Shown in pieces: positions 48,751 through 59,422 of a DNA stretch of 64,000 nt. This DNA comes from Trifolium pratense. Lineage: Eukaryota > Streptophyta > Magnoliopsida > Fabales > Fabaceae. Location: contig NC_060065.1 in NCBI RefSeq assembly GCF_020283565.1, forward strand, positions 47,542,409 through 47,606,408. Direction: 5' to 3'. The position numbers were made by a program, and so were the translations under genes. The notes beneath the pieces are model-generated. The model saw only the letters and a list, made by a program, of their open reading frames with translations, did no database searches and was not told the origin of the DNA. Position 1 is the stretch's first letter, and the number at the start of each line of letters is the position of its first letter.

Positions 48751-49766
48751 AAGACCCAAATAATAATATTGAGTTTTAAGTGTGAGTAGTTTAGTTAAGT
48801 TCACACCGTCTATGAACCTGAAGAATATATATTGAAAGGTGGCCCATTAATTTAATAACTTAAGATTTTGGACGAAAATGTAGTGTCTTCATCCCTTATA
48901 ATCCTATAATATTTAACTTAATATTTCTCTCGAGTTTCCTTGGACTCCACGGCAATAAAATAAACATATTTTAAAAATAAATTTAAAAAGTAATAATTGT
49001 AGGGTAATTTGGTTAGATACATGTGTAAAAATATTTTATACAATTATTATATAGAAATTAAATTCTACTATAATTATAATTTATCTTTTTAAGGTGGTTA
49101 AAATATTATTCTGTTTTCGTAAGCATAACTCAGTTTGGAGGAACATTAAATATATTATACAGAGACTAAGATTTAAACTCAAGATACTCACTTAAAAAAT
49201 GAAATTCTAGGTGAGTATGGGAATGTAATGTTTTAGGAGAATTTAATTCTTCTATGTAATTCCTATATATAAATCTCATTGTTTTGAATGATTAACTTGA
49301 AGAATTTAAAATGATGAAATTTTTTGAAGCATTTTGTCGTAGATAAATTTAAGAAACTTTAAACAACACTTAAAACTTAGTAATTTGAAACCCCTTTCTT
49401 TGATATGATTCAAAATTTTCAAATTGCTCCCTATAAACGTTCAAAAATTTGCTGATTAACTCCTAAAAAAATTCAAACATGTAAATTAGCGCCTAAGATT
49501 TTTTAAATTGATCCCTATTTTTTAAATTTTAACTTTGACCCAAAACTTTTAAAAATTTATAAAAGTATTCCAAAAATATTCAAAATAATTTGTTTATTAT
49601 TTTATTAAAATAAATACGTTGAGCAATGAATGTAAGTCAATTGAATTATTTGAATTGCCTATAATTCTAAAATTTAAAATTACCTCATCCATGATTCAAA
49701 AAAAAAAATCACCTCATCCAAACACACTCTAAAAAATTGAAGGGTTTGTCAACCCCGTTGCTAGAT
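48751..49766. other. AT-rich intergenic
   Basis: No gene, RNA or element end is recognised. Confidence 0.45.
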
Positions 49767-49774
49767 CTCCATTG

Positions 49775-50664
49775 CAATGTTATAAAAACCGGACCGGACC
49801 GGCCGGTTCGACCGGTTCGGCCGTGAACCGGACACAGCACCGGTCCGGAACAAGTACCAGAACCGCTAGTCCATTAAACCGGGATAAACCCGCTTTGAAC
49901 CGGTATAAACCGGCAAAACCGGCGAACCGGGAAACCGGAAAAACCGGCCGGTTCTCTTCTAATAAAAAAAATTGGAATTAAAAAAAAAAAAAAATTCTAT
50001 TATGTTCCAGATGAATGCCAAACAGTTATTAAGGAATAGTAAGAAAAAGAAGAAGAATAAAATACCCTAGTTTATTTTCATAACAAATAACCGTGGCTTT
50101 AAGAAAAAGAAGAAGAAAAGATGAACTGAAAAAAGAAGAAGAATAAAATACCAGATGAATTTGAGAAATTAAGGAATAGATCTATTGTAGTCACACAATA
50201 GTTTTTTATTTCTTGATGGTCATACATAAGAAAGGAATGAAACAGATTTGAGTAAGAGAGAAAAAGAAGAAACAAGAAAATAAGAAGAAAAAGAAAGAAA
50301 TTACGTGAGAGAAGAAGATAGAAAGTGGAGTGGAGGCTGCTCACTAATAGGAATGAGAGGATATTCCAATTTTAGGGTTTAGCTTATAATTGGGCTTTTG
50401 GGTTAATACAACTTGATAAAATAATGGCCCAACATATTATAAAATAAAACTAACTTTTTTTTTTGGAGAGCTAACTTTCTTTTTTACTATGTAAAAAAAA
50501 CTCAAATTATTGAGTCTAAAATTATTATTTATTCTTTAGCATTATATTTATTTTTAATTATTCGGTTCAATAACGGTTTAATAGCGGTTCAACCGATTGA
50601 ACCGATTGAACCATGAACCAGAGCTCTCACCGGTTCGATCTCCGGTCCGGTTTTTAAAACATTG
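49775..50664. mobile_element. hAT-type non-autonomous element
   Basis: The 890-bp element begins CAATGTTATAAAAACCGGAC and ends GTCCGGTTTTTAAAACATTG. It is flanked by a perfect 8-bp duplication CTCCATTG at 49767-49774 and 50665-50672. The 8-bp TSD and CA...TG ends identify hAT. The left subterminal region is packed with ACCGG/CCGGT words, the right with GGTTCAA/TTGAACC. No transposase; the open frame over the ACCGG repeats is not a gene. Confidence 0.88.
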
Positions 50665-50672
50665 CTCCATTG

Positions 50673-51180
50673 TCATAAACAATGCCAATGTTATAAATGA
50701 TCTCGTCACACCATTTTATTGAGGGATCCAACTCCTCTAAAGTGTTTTTTTTTTGTTTTTTTTTTATAAACCTCCTCTAAAGTGTAAAAGTAAATACAGG
50801 TAATATCAACCGTTAATTACCAAATTAAAGATAAATATTATAAATCATCATAAAAAATCATAAAAAATCATAGTTGTTATAGTCAAACCTTGTAACCTTC
50901 GCCCTTTATATTTTACTCACTTTAAAAATTCTAAATTCTTTTCAAAGTTGCCATACTTGCATGGAGTGTAAGCTCTTCACTATTTAGTCTTTTTATAGAA
51001 GATGCGTGAGTGATGATTGTTGTTTGCCTTCGGTTTCAATTGTCAAGACAAGTAAAGAATCAATTTAGTCACTCTCAGTTTGCTTGCAGTTTAATTAGCG
51101 TTTTACAAAAAATAATATTAAAATTAAAAATCCTTGATATTTTTATACGCAAATCAAATTGTCCTATTTACTATTTTTTT
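50673..51180. other. AT-rich intergenic
   Basis: Nothing recognisable beyond T-runs. Confidence 0.4.
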
Positions 51181-51315
51181 AAAATTTTTTTTTCCGGATA
51201 GTCCGGTGATTATAAATTTAATCCATAATAAAATAGATAAGTTGAGGGTTCGAAGTTTGAACTTCGACCCCTACATATAAATGTGATGTCTCTTACCAAC
51301 TTAACTAAGCTTATG
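51181..51315 (-). mobile_element. tRNA-derived SINE, degraded
   Basis: On the minus strand the element has TTAGTTAAGTTGGTAAGAGA (A-box), GGTCGAAGTTCAAACTTCG (B-box) and a 3' part ATCACCGGACTATCCGG before an A-tail. The tail resembles the SINE at 2147 (CCACCAGGCTATGAC), suggesting one family. TSD not found. Confidence 0.6.
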
Positions 51316-51321
51316 GAGATC

Positions 51322-51877
51322 TATGAAGCACCGACACCTCTATAATTAGGTGTGTCGCGGTGTCCGACACGTGTTGGTGTCCGATACACATATGACACTC
51401 GTACGACACGTGTCGGATAACTCATAGCGGTGTCGGAAAAAAACTCAAATTTTTCTTTACTTTGACACTCCTTGATCGGTGTCCGACACCTGTAAAACAC
51501 TCGTACAAATAGGTGTCGGATAAGTGTCCCAAAAAAATTGTTTTTTCTTTGCTTATACTCTAATTCGGCACATATCAGACATATCTACAAGTGTTAAAGA
51601 TGTGTCGAAACAACAATATTGATCAATGAGGATTGAAGACATTACATTTTGATGACAATATTTTTAATTTTTTCGATAATAGATGAATAAATAATAGTAA
51701 AATATTATTGTATTTTGTTTTAAAACTTTCTTTAAGAAATAATTTGCTTAACTTAGATTTATATTTATATATTTTGACTCTCAATTTATATCTTTTATAA
51801 ATATATAGCGGTGTCGGTGTCCTATATTTTTTACGTTAGTGGTGTCGCGGTGTCCGTGTCAGAGTCCGTGCTTCATA
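51322..51877. mobile_element. MITE of the TATGAAGCAC family, long form
   Basis: The 556-bp element has imperfect inverted ends TATGAAGCACCGACAC and GTCCGTGCTTCATA. Subterminal zones hold many GTGTCGG / CCGACAC words (for example GTGTCCGACACGTGTTGGTG). It is related to the 146-bp element at 23345. Confidence 0.75.
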
Positions 51878-52054
51878 GATGAAGATATTAATTCTATAAA
51901 AATATCATAAACTATTGAGTAAGATTTTTTTGTAAGAAATTAATTTAAGTGCGTGAAAATTGTGAGCATCATTCACTCTTTAGTCTTTTTTTTTTATAAT
52001 CTCACTCTTTATAGTCTTTGATTTTATTTTCCTTTTCACACCAACAATAGCATA

Positions 52055-52644
52055 TGTTCTGGACTGGGCCAAGAGCTGGCCCAATCACTTATGCCCGACA
52101 TTTGGGGCACAGCCCACTAAGGGGAGACTTCCCCGACACGTCAGCCAATGACGTGCCCTGCTCGACATAATGGGTAAGCAGCACGTTTAGCACGTGCTCA
52201 TATACCCGCGCATGTTGATCCGTTCACCGTAGCTTAACAGCTAAGCAGCACGTTTAGCACGTGCTCCCTTATCCAGCCACAGCTGTCACGGAGCCTATCC
52301 CTTACCCGCGAATAGCGGAACGGCTCCAACCAAGATAGAGGCAAATAACGGCCTTCCCCTACGATACGGGGACTATCTTGGCAGTTGAGTCTATTGGGCC
52401 GATTATCCCGGCCCAATAGACCAACCTTTGGCCCAGCGCTGGGGGCACTATATAAGCTCTCCTATACAGGAGAGCCAGGTATTAAAAACCACTCTACACT
52501 TTCTTTCTCTCTCTTCTTTTGTATCTCTCTGTTCACTTTGCTGACTTAGGCATCGGAGCACCTGCAGGTACAAACCCCCCCTTCGGTGTGGACGCTTGCT
52601 CAACGGACCGGCCATCAATCTATTCTGATCACCAGGTACGATCA
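52055..52644 (+). repeat. Tat 5' LTR
   Basis: It holds the pol II TATA box TATATAA (52449-52455) and a perfect 25-bp direct repeat (52175-52199 and 52242-52266) whose core AGCACGTGCT is a palindromic G-box. An 11-bp-stem palindrome (CTATTGGGCCG, 52391-52401, with its complement at 52409-52419) is also present. Transcript start inferred near 52480. Confidence 0.93.
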
Positions 52645-52739
52645 GTGGCGCCGTCTGTGGGAACTGAGTTCTTCCCCATTCTTTAACCTTTCTCCAAAGA
52701 AACAAAGATAAAAAACCAAACCTCTCAAAAAACTTCATC

Positions 52740-55700
52740 ATGGCCAGTTCTTCGCAGCCACTCAACACCGACGCCGGCGACGATAACGTGCTCAACGTTC
52801 CATCCTCTCCGCCGCCGCAGCATAACACCGTGCTATCCCCGGTGCGTGACAATACCACCGCGTCTCACGGTCCAGAAACCGACTCCCGCGACGGACGGGA
52901 AACCTCACTCTCTTCCGATGAAGAAGACGTCGAGATCCTAACCGATCGTCAGATGGGCAAACGCCCGCAATTGAAACAAGAAACTCCGGCAAACAACGCC
53001 GAACAGCCCGCCGTCTTGGCCAACTCTGAAGTCGCAGCCTTGATCGCTGCCCTCAAACAAACAACGGAGGCCATGCAGGCTCAAAATCGTCGACTGGACG
53101 AGCAGAGCGAAAGAATCGCCGCGCTGGAGAAGAGCCGGCGTCGCAGAAAGACCAACTCTCCCCCGCGGAGACACCAGGCTACTCCTTCCCCTCCCCGTCC
53201 GGCGGCCGTCAAACATCGACGCCCCGACTTAGAGAGGGTCGAAGTTACTCCTCGGAAGAGGGATCGTACTCCTCCACATCGCGAGGGTAGGCTCTCCCCG
53301 GGCAAGAAAGGGAAGCACGAAGCCCCGCGCCGCCATTCACCTCAAGGGTTGACGAACATGGCCAAGCATGGCGCGTCGGGCAGCTATCGTCCTCGCAAAT
53401 CTCGCAGTCAAACGCCCATGCCCGGCGATAATTCTCCCCGGTCTTCCGAGGACCATTCTCCCAATGGGAGTGACGAGGGTGATCCCCGATGCCCCCTATC
53501 CGCAGACATTCTGAGGAAGCGTGTTCCAAAGGGCTTCGAGAGACCTCCTACGCTCCCCGCGTACGATGGCTTGACCGACCCCGACGATCACATAGCCAAT
53601 GTGAACGCTAACCTGGATTTCAGGAACATTAGCGGTGCCATTAGGTGCAGACTGTTCCCAACCACGCTGAGGAAGGGAGCAATGGCATGGTACCAAAGCC
53701 TGCCCCCTCAATCCATCCATTCATGGAGGGATCTGACTGAACAGTTTTCCAGACACTTCACTGCTTCCCGCAAGCATCCAAAGACTGTGCACGCCTTGGA
53801 GGCCATATACCAAGCCGAGGATGAAACTCTCCGCAATTTCGTCGAGAGGTTCAATAAAGAGGCTGTGCAAGTCGAAACAACCGACGATATGAAAAAATAC
53901 TTGCTGCAGAGGGGCCTTCGCCCGGGCAGCGATTTTGCCAAAGCTGTGGGCATAGAAAAACCACCCACCTGGGACGACCTCCTCCTAAAAGCTCAAAAGT
54001 ACATTGATTACGAGGAAGTCCAGGCAGCTGATGTCGCCCGCCTTGCCCGACCTGGAAGCAGCCACCCTGCCCGCGAGCCCTCCCATAGGAACGATGACAG
54101 GGGTGGCGACAGGGGACACGATAGAGGCGGCGATCGGGGTGGCGAGAGGGGCAGAGACAGAAGGAGGGGTGAAAGACGAGAGCCTCGTGGTCCTCCAAGC
54201 ACATTCGCCACCTACACCCAACTCGTCAAATCACGGGGAGAGATATTCGCTGAGGTTCACATCTCTGAGTTCGACAGAGCAAATGTGAAACAACCAAAGC
54301 CAACCCCCCTAAAACCCGGCCAAGACAAAAATAGGTACTGCAGATACCACAAGAGTTATGGTCACAGGACCGACGACTGCATCCAACTGAAGGATGCTAT
54401 TGAAATCATGATCAGAAACGGACAACTAAGACAGTTCGTGAAAAGAAACAATGATCCTCGACCCGAAACCGCGGAGACTCGCGCGGTCGAGGAGGTCCCT
54501 CCACAGCCAGCCGGGCAGAAAAACGCCAAGCAAATAGCTATGAGCGTATCCCGGCCAGAAGATTTGGCTATCCCCAGCGATTTTGAGGACACCTATACTG
54601 GTCCTACGCTTAGCACGGGGGACTACTTCACAGACTCACTCGTCATATCCGGCGGTCACATGGACAAGCACACCGTCGGATCAATAAAAAGAAAATTCGA
54701 GGATCTCATCAACACGTCCTCGAATATGAACGCAACGCTGGACAAGGCGAAGGGGCGATCAATGCCTTTAGCCTTCTATCGAGAAGAGCTGCCCGGTGGG
54801 ACAGCCAATTTCCAAATTCCCCTCCTCGTCCGGGCAGACATGGCCAACATGGACGTTCGTCGGGTCCTCATCGATCCGGGGAGCTCTTGCGACATCATGT
54901 ACGCCAGTTTGTTCAGAACCTTACAGCTGGACGAGACACACCTCACCCCATACATGGGCTCAGACCTCACAGGATTCAATGGAGCAACTACTAGGCCTTG
55001 GGGTTATGTCGACCTGATCGTCACCTTTGGCTCCGAAGAGACTGCTAAGTCGATCAGGGTGAAATTCTTGGTCGTAGACTGCCCCTGCCTCTACCAGTGC
55101 ATCATCGGCAGGACGGCCATAGCAGACCTGATGGCTGTCCCCTCCACCGCCCACCTGAAGATGAAATATTACACTCATAAGGGGCAGGTTGCTACTCTAC
55201 ACGGGGACATTGAAGCTGCAAGAAGATGCTTTGACGCAGCATCCAAGGGCAACAACTTCATTGGCAAAGCTCCTGAAGCAAAGAAGCCAAAGCCTTCCTC
55301 GGAAACACCACCAAAGCCATCCCCGGAAACACCACCAAGTCTGCCCGGTCCAAGTGTGAGCTCTGTTGATCTTGACAGCCGCACCTCCAAGAAAGAGCAT
55401 AAGGAGGAGAAAAAGCTGAGGAAGGAGGAGAAGGAGGACGACGAGGCGAGCAAAGAGCATTATCGCCCCATTCCAGATGGAGACTTCGAGATAGTCCAGT
55501 TTGGCGAAGATCCAGAAAAAGGAGTCAAGATTGGTACGGGGCTCCCCGAGTTGGCGAGGAAGCAGCTGAAAGCCTGCCTTAGAGAAAATGCTGACTTGTT
55601 CGCATGGCACGCTGCCGACATGCCCGGGCTGGATCCAAACATCGCTTGTCATCAACTTACTGTCGACCCACTTGCTAGTGCTGTAGTGCAACGTAGGCGT

Positions 55701-58682
55701 AGGCAGTCTCCCGAAAAAGCGGAGGCTGCTGAAAAAGCTGTAAAAGACCTCCTAGAGGCAAATTTTATTTCTGAAGCCAGATACACTACCTGGTTGTCAA
55801 ACGTTGTACTAGTTAAAAAATCTAATGGAAAATGGCGCATGTGTGTTGACTATACCGATCTCAATAGGGCTTGCCCTAAAGATTCCTATCCTTTACCTTG
55901 CATTGATAAATTAGTCGATAATTCTTCTGGCTTTAAATTATTGTCTTTTATGGATGCATATTCAGGATACAACCAAATCCCAATGGCTGTGGCCGACAGG
56001 GGAAAAACAGCTTTCATGACCGAGTCGGGCAACTATTACTACAACGTAATGCCCTTCGGTCTAAAAAACGCTGGTGCTACATACCAGCGGATGATGAACA
56101 AAGTGTTCCGGGGTGAAATAGGCGACATGCTCGAAGTCTACATGGACGACATGATCGTAAAATCCCACGAGGAAATCGACCATACCGCCCACCTACGTAA
56201 GGTCTTCGAGCAGGCCAGAAAACACAACATGCGATTCAACCCAGAAAAATGCACCTTCGGGGTACGAGCAGGAAAGTTCCTCGGATTCTACCTAACAGAA
56301 CGAGGAATCGAAGCCAACCCCGACAAGTGTCGTGCCTTTACGGAGCTCCCAACTCCGAGCAACAAAAAATCCATACAAACCCTGAACGGAATGCTGACCT
56401 CATTGTCTCGCTTCGTAGCAAAATCTGCTCAACACGCATTACCACTTTTCAAATTACTAAGGAAAGAAGCTGTGTTCGAATGGACGGACGAGTGCGAGCA
56501 GGCCCTCCAACATCTTAAAAAGGCCCTGTCCGAACCCCCAGTCCTCTCGCGCCCGGATGTCGAGGAAGTGCTATACATCTACCTCTCCGTCGCATCTGAG
56601 GCCGTCAGCGCAGCCCTTGTCCGCGAAACAACGGAAGGACAAAAACCAGTGTACTTCACGAGCAAGGCTCTACAGGGGCCCGAACTCAGATATACACAAA
56701 TCGAAAAGGTGGCCCTCGCCTTGATCAACGCAGCAAGAAGACTACGTCACTACTTCCTAGCACACACAATCATAGTACGAACCGACCAACCCATCAAATC
56801 ATTGCTTGGTCGACCAGACATGGCGGGCAGGATGCTCAAATGGTCCCTCGAGCTTTCCGAATTCGACATTCGTTACGAAAGCAGGAAAGCACTAAAATCA
56901 CAAGTCCTAGCAGACTTTGTGGCCGAAATGACGAGTCCAGCCTCCTCGACAAGCGAGGCAGACAAATGGACAATATTCGTCGACGGAGCGTCAAGCTCCA
57001 CGGGAGCAGGAGCAGGAATTATCCTGGAAAACGAAAATGGGATCATCATTGAAGTATCCCTAGCACTATCCTTCCCGACATCAAATAACCAAGCAGAATA
57101 CGAAGCCTTCCTAGCAGGGCTACGGTTGGCCGAGGACATGGAGGCAAAAGAAATTAAAATCTTCACAGATTCACAACTTGTTGCCTCACAAGTATTAGGA
57201 GAATATCAAGCCAAAAATGATAACCTCTCCGAGTATTTAGCATTAGTGAAGGAAAGAATCACCAAGTTCCAGTCCGTGGAAGTGCAACACGTTCCACGCG
57301 AGCACAACAAACGGGCAGACATCCTGTCCAAACTGGCGAGCACAAAAAAGAAAGGCGGAAACAAATCCGTCATTCAGGAAGTACTCCCCCGACCAAGCAT
57401 CGAGAAGGCGAGCAACGTCCTCGACATAAATGTCATTGGCGACCAAAACTGCTGGATGACCCCCGTATACAATTTCCTCGCGAATGGAACCCTCCCTGAC
57501 GATCAGAAAGAGGCAGCAATAATTAGACGTCGAGCATGCGCTTATGTCGTCCTCGACGGAAAGTTATATAGAAGAGGATTCTCAATCCCACTCCTTAAAT
57601 GTGTCGACGAGGAAACAGTCGACTACATCCTGCGCGAGGTACACGAGGGGATCAACGCCCAGCACCTGGGAGGAAGATCGCTGGCCAGAAAAGCCCTCCG
57701 AGCAGGATACTACTGGCCCACCATGCAGCAAGACGCAAAGGACCATGTGAAGAAATGCGACAAATGTCAACGACATGGGGACATGCACCTGGCTCCTCCC
57801 CACGAACTCAAATCTTTGTCGTCACCATGGCCCTTCGCTTGGTGGGGCATGGACATACTTGGCCCCTTCACAAAGGGACTTCACCAAAATAAATTTCTAA
57901 TAGTCGCCGTGGACTACTTCACCAAATGGGTAGAGGCTGAACCTCTCTCCGACATAACGTCATTCAGGATACTCCGTTTCTTCAAACGCGACGTACTCTG
58001 CCGGTTTGGGATACCACAAGCCATCGTCACGGACAACGGGACACAATTCACGGACAAAGGATTCCAAGACTTCCTCGCTGCCCTGGGGACCAAGCAACAT
58101 TTCACTTCCGTGGAACATCCCCAAACTAACGGGCAAGCCGAGGCCGCCAACAGAGTAATCCTGCGCGGCCTAAGACGAAGATTGGACCAGAACAAAAAGA
58201 AATGGGTCGAGGAGCTCGAAAGCGTCCTTTGGGCCTATCGAACAACACCACACTCCACAACCGGGGAGACTCCATTTAGAATGGTATATGGAACAGAAGC
58301 AGTCATCCCCGTGGAGGTGGGCGAGCCGTCTCGCCGAACCGAGCAACCGCTCGAAGAAGAAATGAACGACGAAGCTCTCCGTGAAGAGCTTGATCTCGTC
58401 GAAGAGATCCGCACGGGGGCATCCCTTCGGGAAGCCACCCTTAAACAAAAAATAGCTGCCCGACATGACGTCAAAGTCATCAAAAGAGAATTCGAAGTGG
58501 GCAGCCTCGTCTTAAGACGAAACGCTAAGGACTCCCAGGATGGTAAATTGGCGGCCAACTGGGAAGGACCATATCGCGTCATTGACAAAACAGAAAATGG
58601 CGCGTATTATCTCGAGGATCTTCGAGGAAAGAAACTTCCTCGACCTTGGAACGCCCAAAAACTAAAACAATATTACAGCTAA
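52740..58682 (+). CDS. Gag-Pol polyprotein, Tat lineage, uninterrupted
   Basis: The polyprotein has 1980 residues in one frame. Gag covers about 1-600: a long basic, low-complexity N-terminus; the retrotransposon gag core around 290-390 (WYQSLPPQSIHSWRDLTEQF); an RG-rich stretch; and a knuckle C-x2-H-x4-H-x4-C at 534-547 (CRYHKSYGHRTDDC). Aspartic protease has DPGSS with Asp712. RT has YMDD at 1134-1137, then its own RNase H-type segment (VYFTSKAL, VRTDQP). The second RNase H has Asp1415 (FVDGAS), Glu1453 (NNQAEYEA) and Asp1477 (FTDSQ). Integrase has an HHCC zinc finger (CDKCQRHG) and D1705-x59-D1765-x35-E1801. No stop or frameshift separates gag from pol. A full catalytic set is present. Confidence 0.95.
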   Translation: MASSSQPLNTDAGDDNVLNVPSSPPPQHNTVLSPVRDNTTASHGPETDSRDGRETSLSSDEEDVEILTDRQMGKRPQLKQETPANNAEQPAVLANSEVAALIAALKQTTEAMQAQNRRLDEQSERIAALEKSRRRRKTNSPPRRHQATPSPPRPAAVKHRRPDLERVEVTPRKRDRTPPHREGRLSPGKKGKHEAPRRHSPQGLTNMAKHGASGSYRPRKSRSQTPMPGDNSPRSSEDHSPNGSDEGDPRCPLSADILRKRVPKGFERPPTLPAYDGLTDPDDHIANVNANLDFRNISGAIRCRLFPTTLRKGAMAWYQSLPPQSIHSWRDLTEQFSRHFTASRKHPKTVHALEAIYQAEDETLRNFVERFNKEAVQVETTDDMKKYLLQRGLRPGSDFAKAVGIEKPPTWDDLLLKAQKYIDYEEVQAADVARLARPGSSHPAREPSHRNDDRGGDRGHDRGGDRGGERGRDRRRGERREPRGPPSTFATYTQLVKSRGEIFAEVHISEFDRANVKQPKPTPLKPGQDKNRYCRYHKSYGHRTDDCIQLKDAIEIMIRNGQLRQFVKRNNDPRPETAETRAVEEVPPQPAGQKNAKQIAMSVSRPEDLAIPSDFEDTYTGPTLSTGDYFTDSLVISGGHMDKHTVGSIKRKFEDLINTSSNMNATLDKAKGRSMPLAFYREELPGGTANFQIPLLVRADMANMDVRRVLIDPGSSCDIMYASLFRTLQLDETHLTPYMGSDLTGFNGATTRPWGYVDLIVTFGSEETAKSIRVKFLVVDCPCLYQCIIGRTAIADLMAVPSTAHLKMKYYTHKGQVATLHGDIEAARRCFDAASKGNNFIGKAPEAKKPKPSSETPPKPSPETPPSLPGPSVSSVDLDSRTSKKEHKEEKKLRKEEKEDDEASKEHYRPIPDGDFEIVQFGEDPEKGVKIGTGLPELARKQLKACLRENADLFAWHAADMPGLDPNIACHQLTVDPLASAVVQRRRRQSPEKAEAAEKAVKDLLEANFISEARYTTWLSNVVLVKKSNGKWRMCVDYTDLNRACPKDSYPLPCIDKLVDNSSGFKLLSFMDAYSGYNQIPMAVADRGKTAFMTESGNYYYNVMPFGLKNAGATYQRMMNKVFRGEIGDMLEVYMDDMIVKSHEEIDHTAHLRKVFEQARKHNMRFNPEKCTFGVRAGKFLGFYLTERGIEANPDKCRAFTELPTPSNKKSIQTLNGMLTSLSRFVAKSAQHALPLFKLLRKEAVFEWTDECEQALQHLKKALSEPPVLSRPDVEEVLYIYLSVASEAVSAALVRETTEGQKPVYFTSKALQGPELRYTQIEKVALALINAARRLRHYFLAHTIIVRTDQPIKSLLGRPDMAGRMLKWSLELSEFDIRYESRKALKSQVLADFVAEMTSPASSTSEADKWTIFVDGASSSTGAGAGIILENENGIIIEVSLALSFPTSNNQAEYEAFLAGLRLAEDMEAKEIKIFTDSQLVASQVLGEYQAKNDNLSEYLALVKERITKFQSVEVQHVPREHNKRADILSKLASTKKKGGNKSVIQEVLPRPSIEKASNVLDINVIGDQNCWMTPVYNFLANGTLPDDQKEAAIIRRRACAYVVLDGKLYRRGFSIPLLKCVDEETVDYILREVHEGINAQHLGGRSLARKALRAGYYWPTMQQDAKDHVKKCDKCQRHGDMHLAPPHELKSLSSPWPFAWWGMDILGPFTKGLHQNKFLIVAVDYFTKWVEAEPLSDITSFRILRFFKRDVLCRFGIPQAIVTDNGTQFTDKGFQDFLAALGTKQHFTSVEHPQTNGQAEAANRVILRGLRRRLDQNKKKWVEELESVLWAYRTTPHSTTGETPFRMVYGTEAVIPVEVGEPSRRTEQPLEEEMNDEALREELDLVEEIRTGASLREATLKQKIAARHDVKVIKREFEVGSLVLRRNAKDSQDGKLAANWEGPYRVIDKTENGAYYLEDLRGKKLPRPWNAQKLKQYYS

Positions 58683-59422
58683 GTTATTGCCGAACTAAAA
58701 TACATACTCTCAAAAGAGGCTGCTCGGATCCTCAAGCAACGAGCCCGACAGAAAGACAACGGAGAGCACGCGGGCACACGTGCTCGATCCAATTATTGAA
58801 AAGGAGATACTTTGGCTCAGGAAGGGCATAGCATCTCCCCGACAAGGATGACCTTTAAGACAAGCTCCTCGTCTTTCGTGCCAAGGCTTAACGCCCAGCT
58901 CGCGATGGGAAGTTCAAGCCGCGGGGACGGGCACAACAACGTGTCGGTCTCCGTATTAGCCTCAGAAAACAACTCTAGGCGCTTAGTTAGTTCCCTAAAC
59001 TTTCTAAGTTAAATCCGAGGACGACCTCCTCGACGAAACGCGCTCGCAACAAAAAACTTGCAAATAAAGAAAAAGGTTTTGTCGCGCAGGCATTTAACAA
59101 TGTCGAGCAAATACACAAACACCAAAACCAAAAATTTGTTAAGTTAAAAACGAGCAAGCATAAAGACATGCATATTACAAACAGGCATAACTTAGCAAAA
59201 ACAAAGAGCAATAACATAAACATACACACGAGGAGAATAAAATTGACGAGCAGGATTAAAGAACGAGCATCAATATTATAAATTACCGGGCATTAAAAAC
59301 CCATTTGTCAAATATTACATAGTCGGGCACGCAGGCCCCCAAAAATAAATTGTCATGAAGCAAAAAAGACGAATAAAGTACAAGTCATTGGCGCGCAGGC
59401 CCAAATAAAACACCGGGGAGGA
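58683..59422. other. Tat non-coding spacer between gag-pol and antisense gene
   Basis: The 740 bp between the two convergent stop codons have no coding potential on either strand that looks real. It must hold the 3' end of the antisense transcript; no clear poly(A) signal was identified. Confidence 0.6.

Noticed and set aside
49772..49981. Open frame rich in Arg/Pro/Thr at the left end of the hAT element
   Set aside because: It is produced by the ACCGG-word repeats of the subterminal region; no protein family features.
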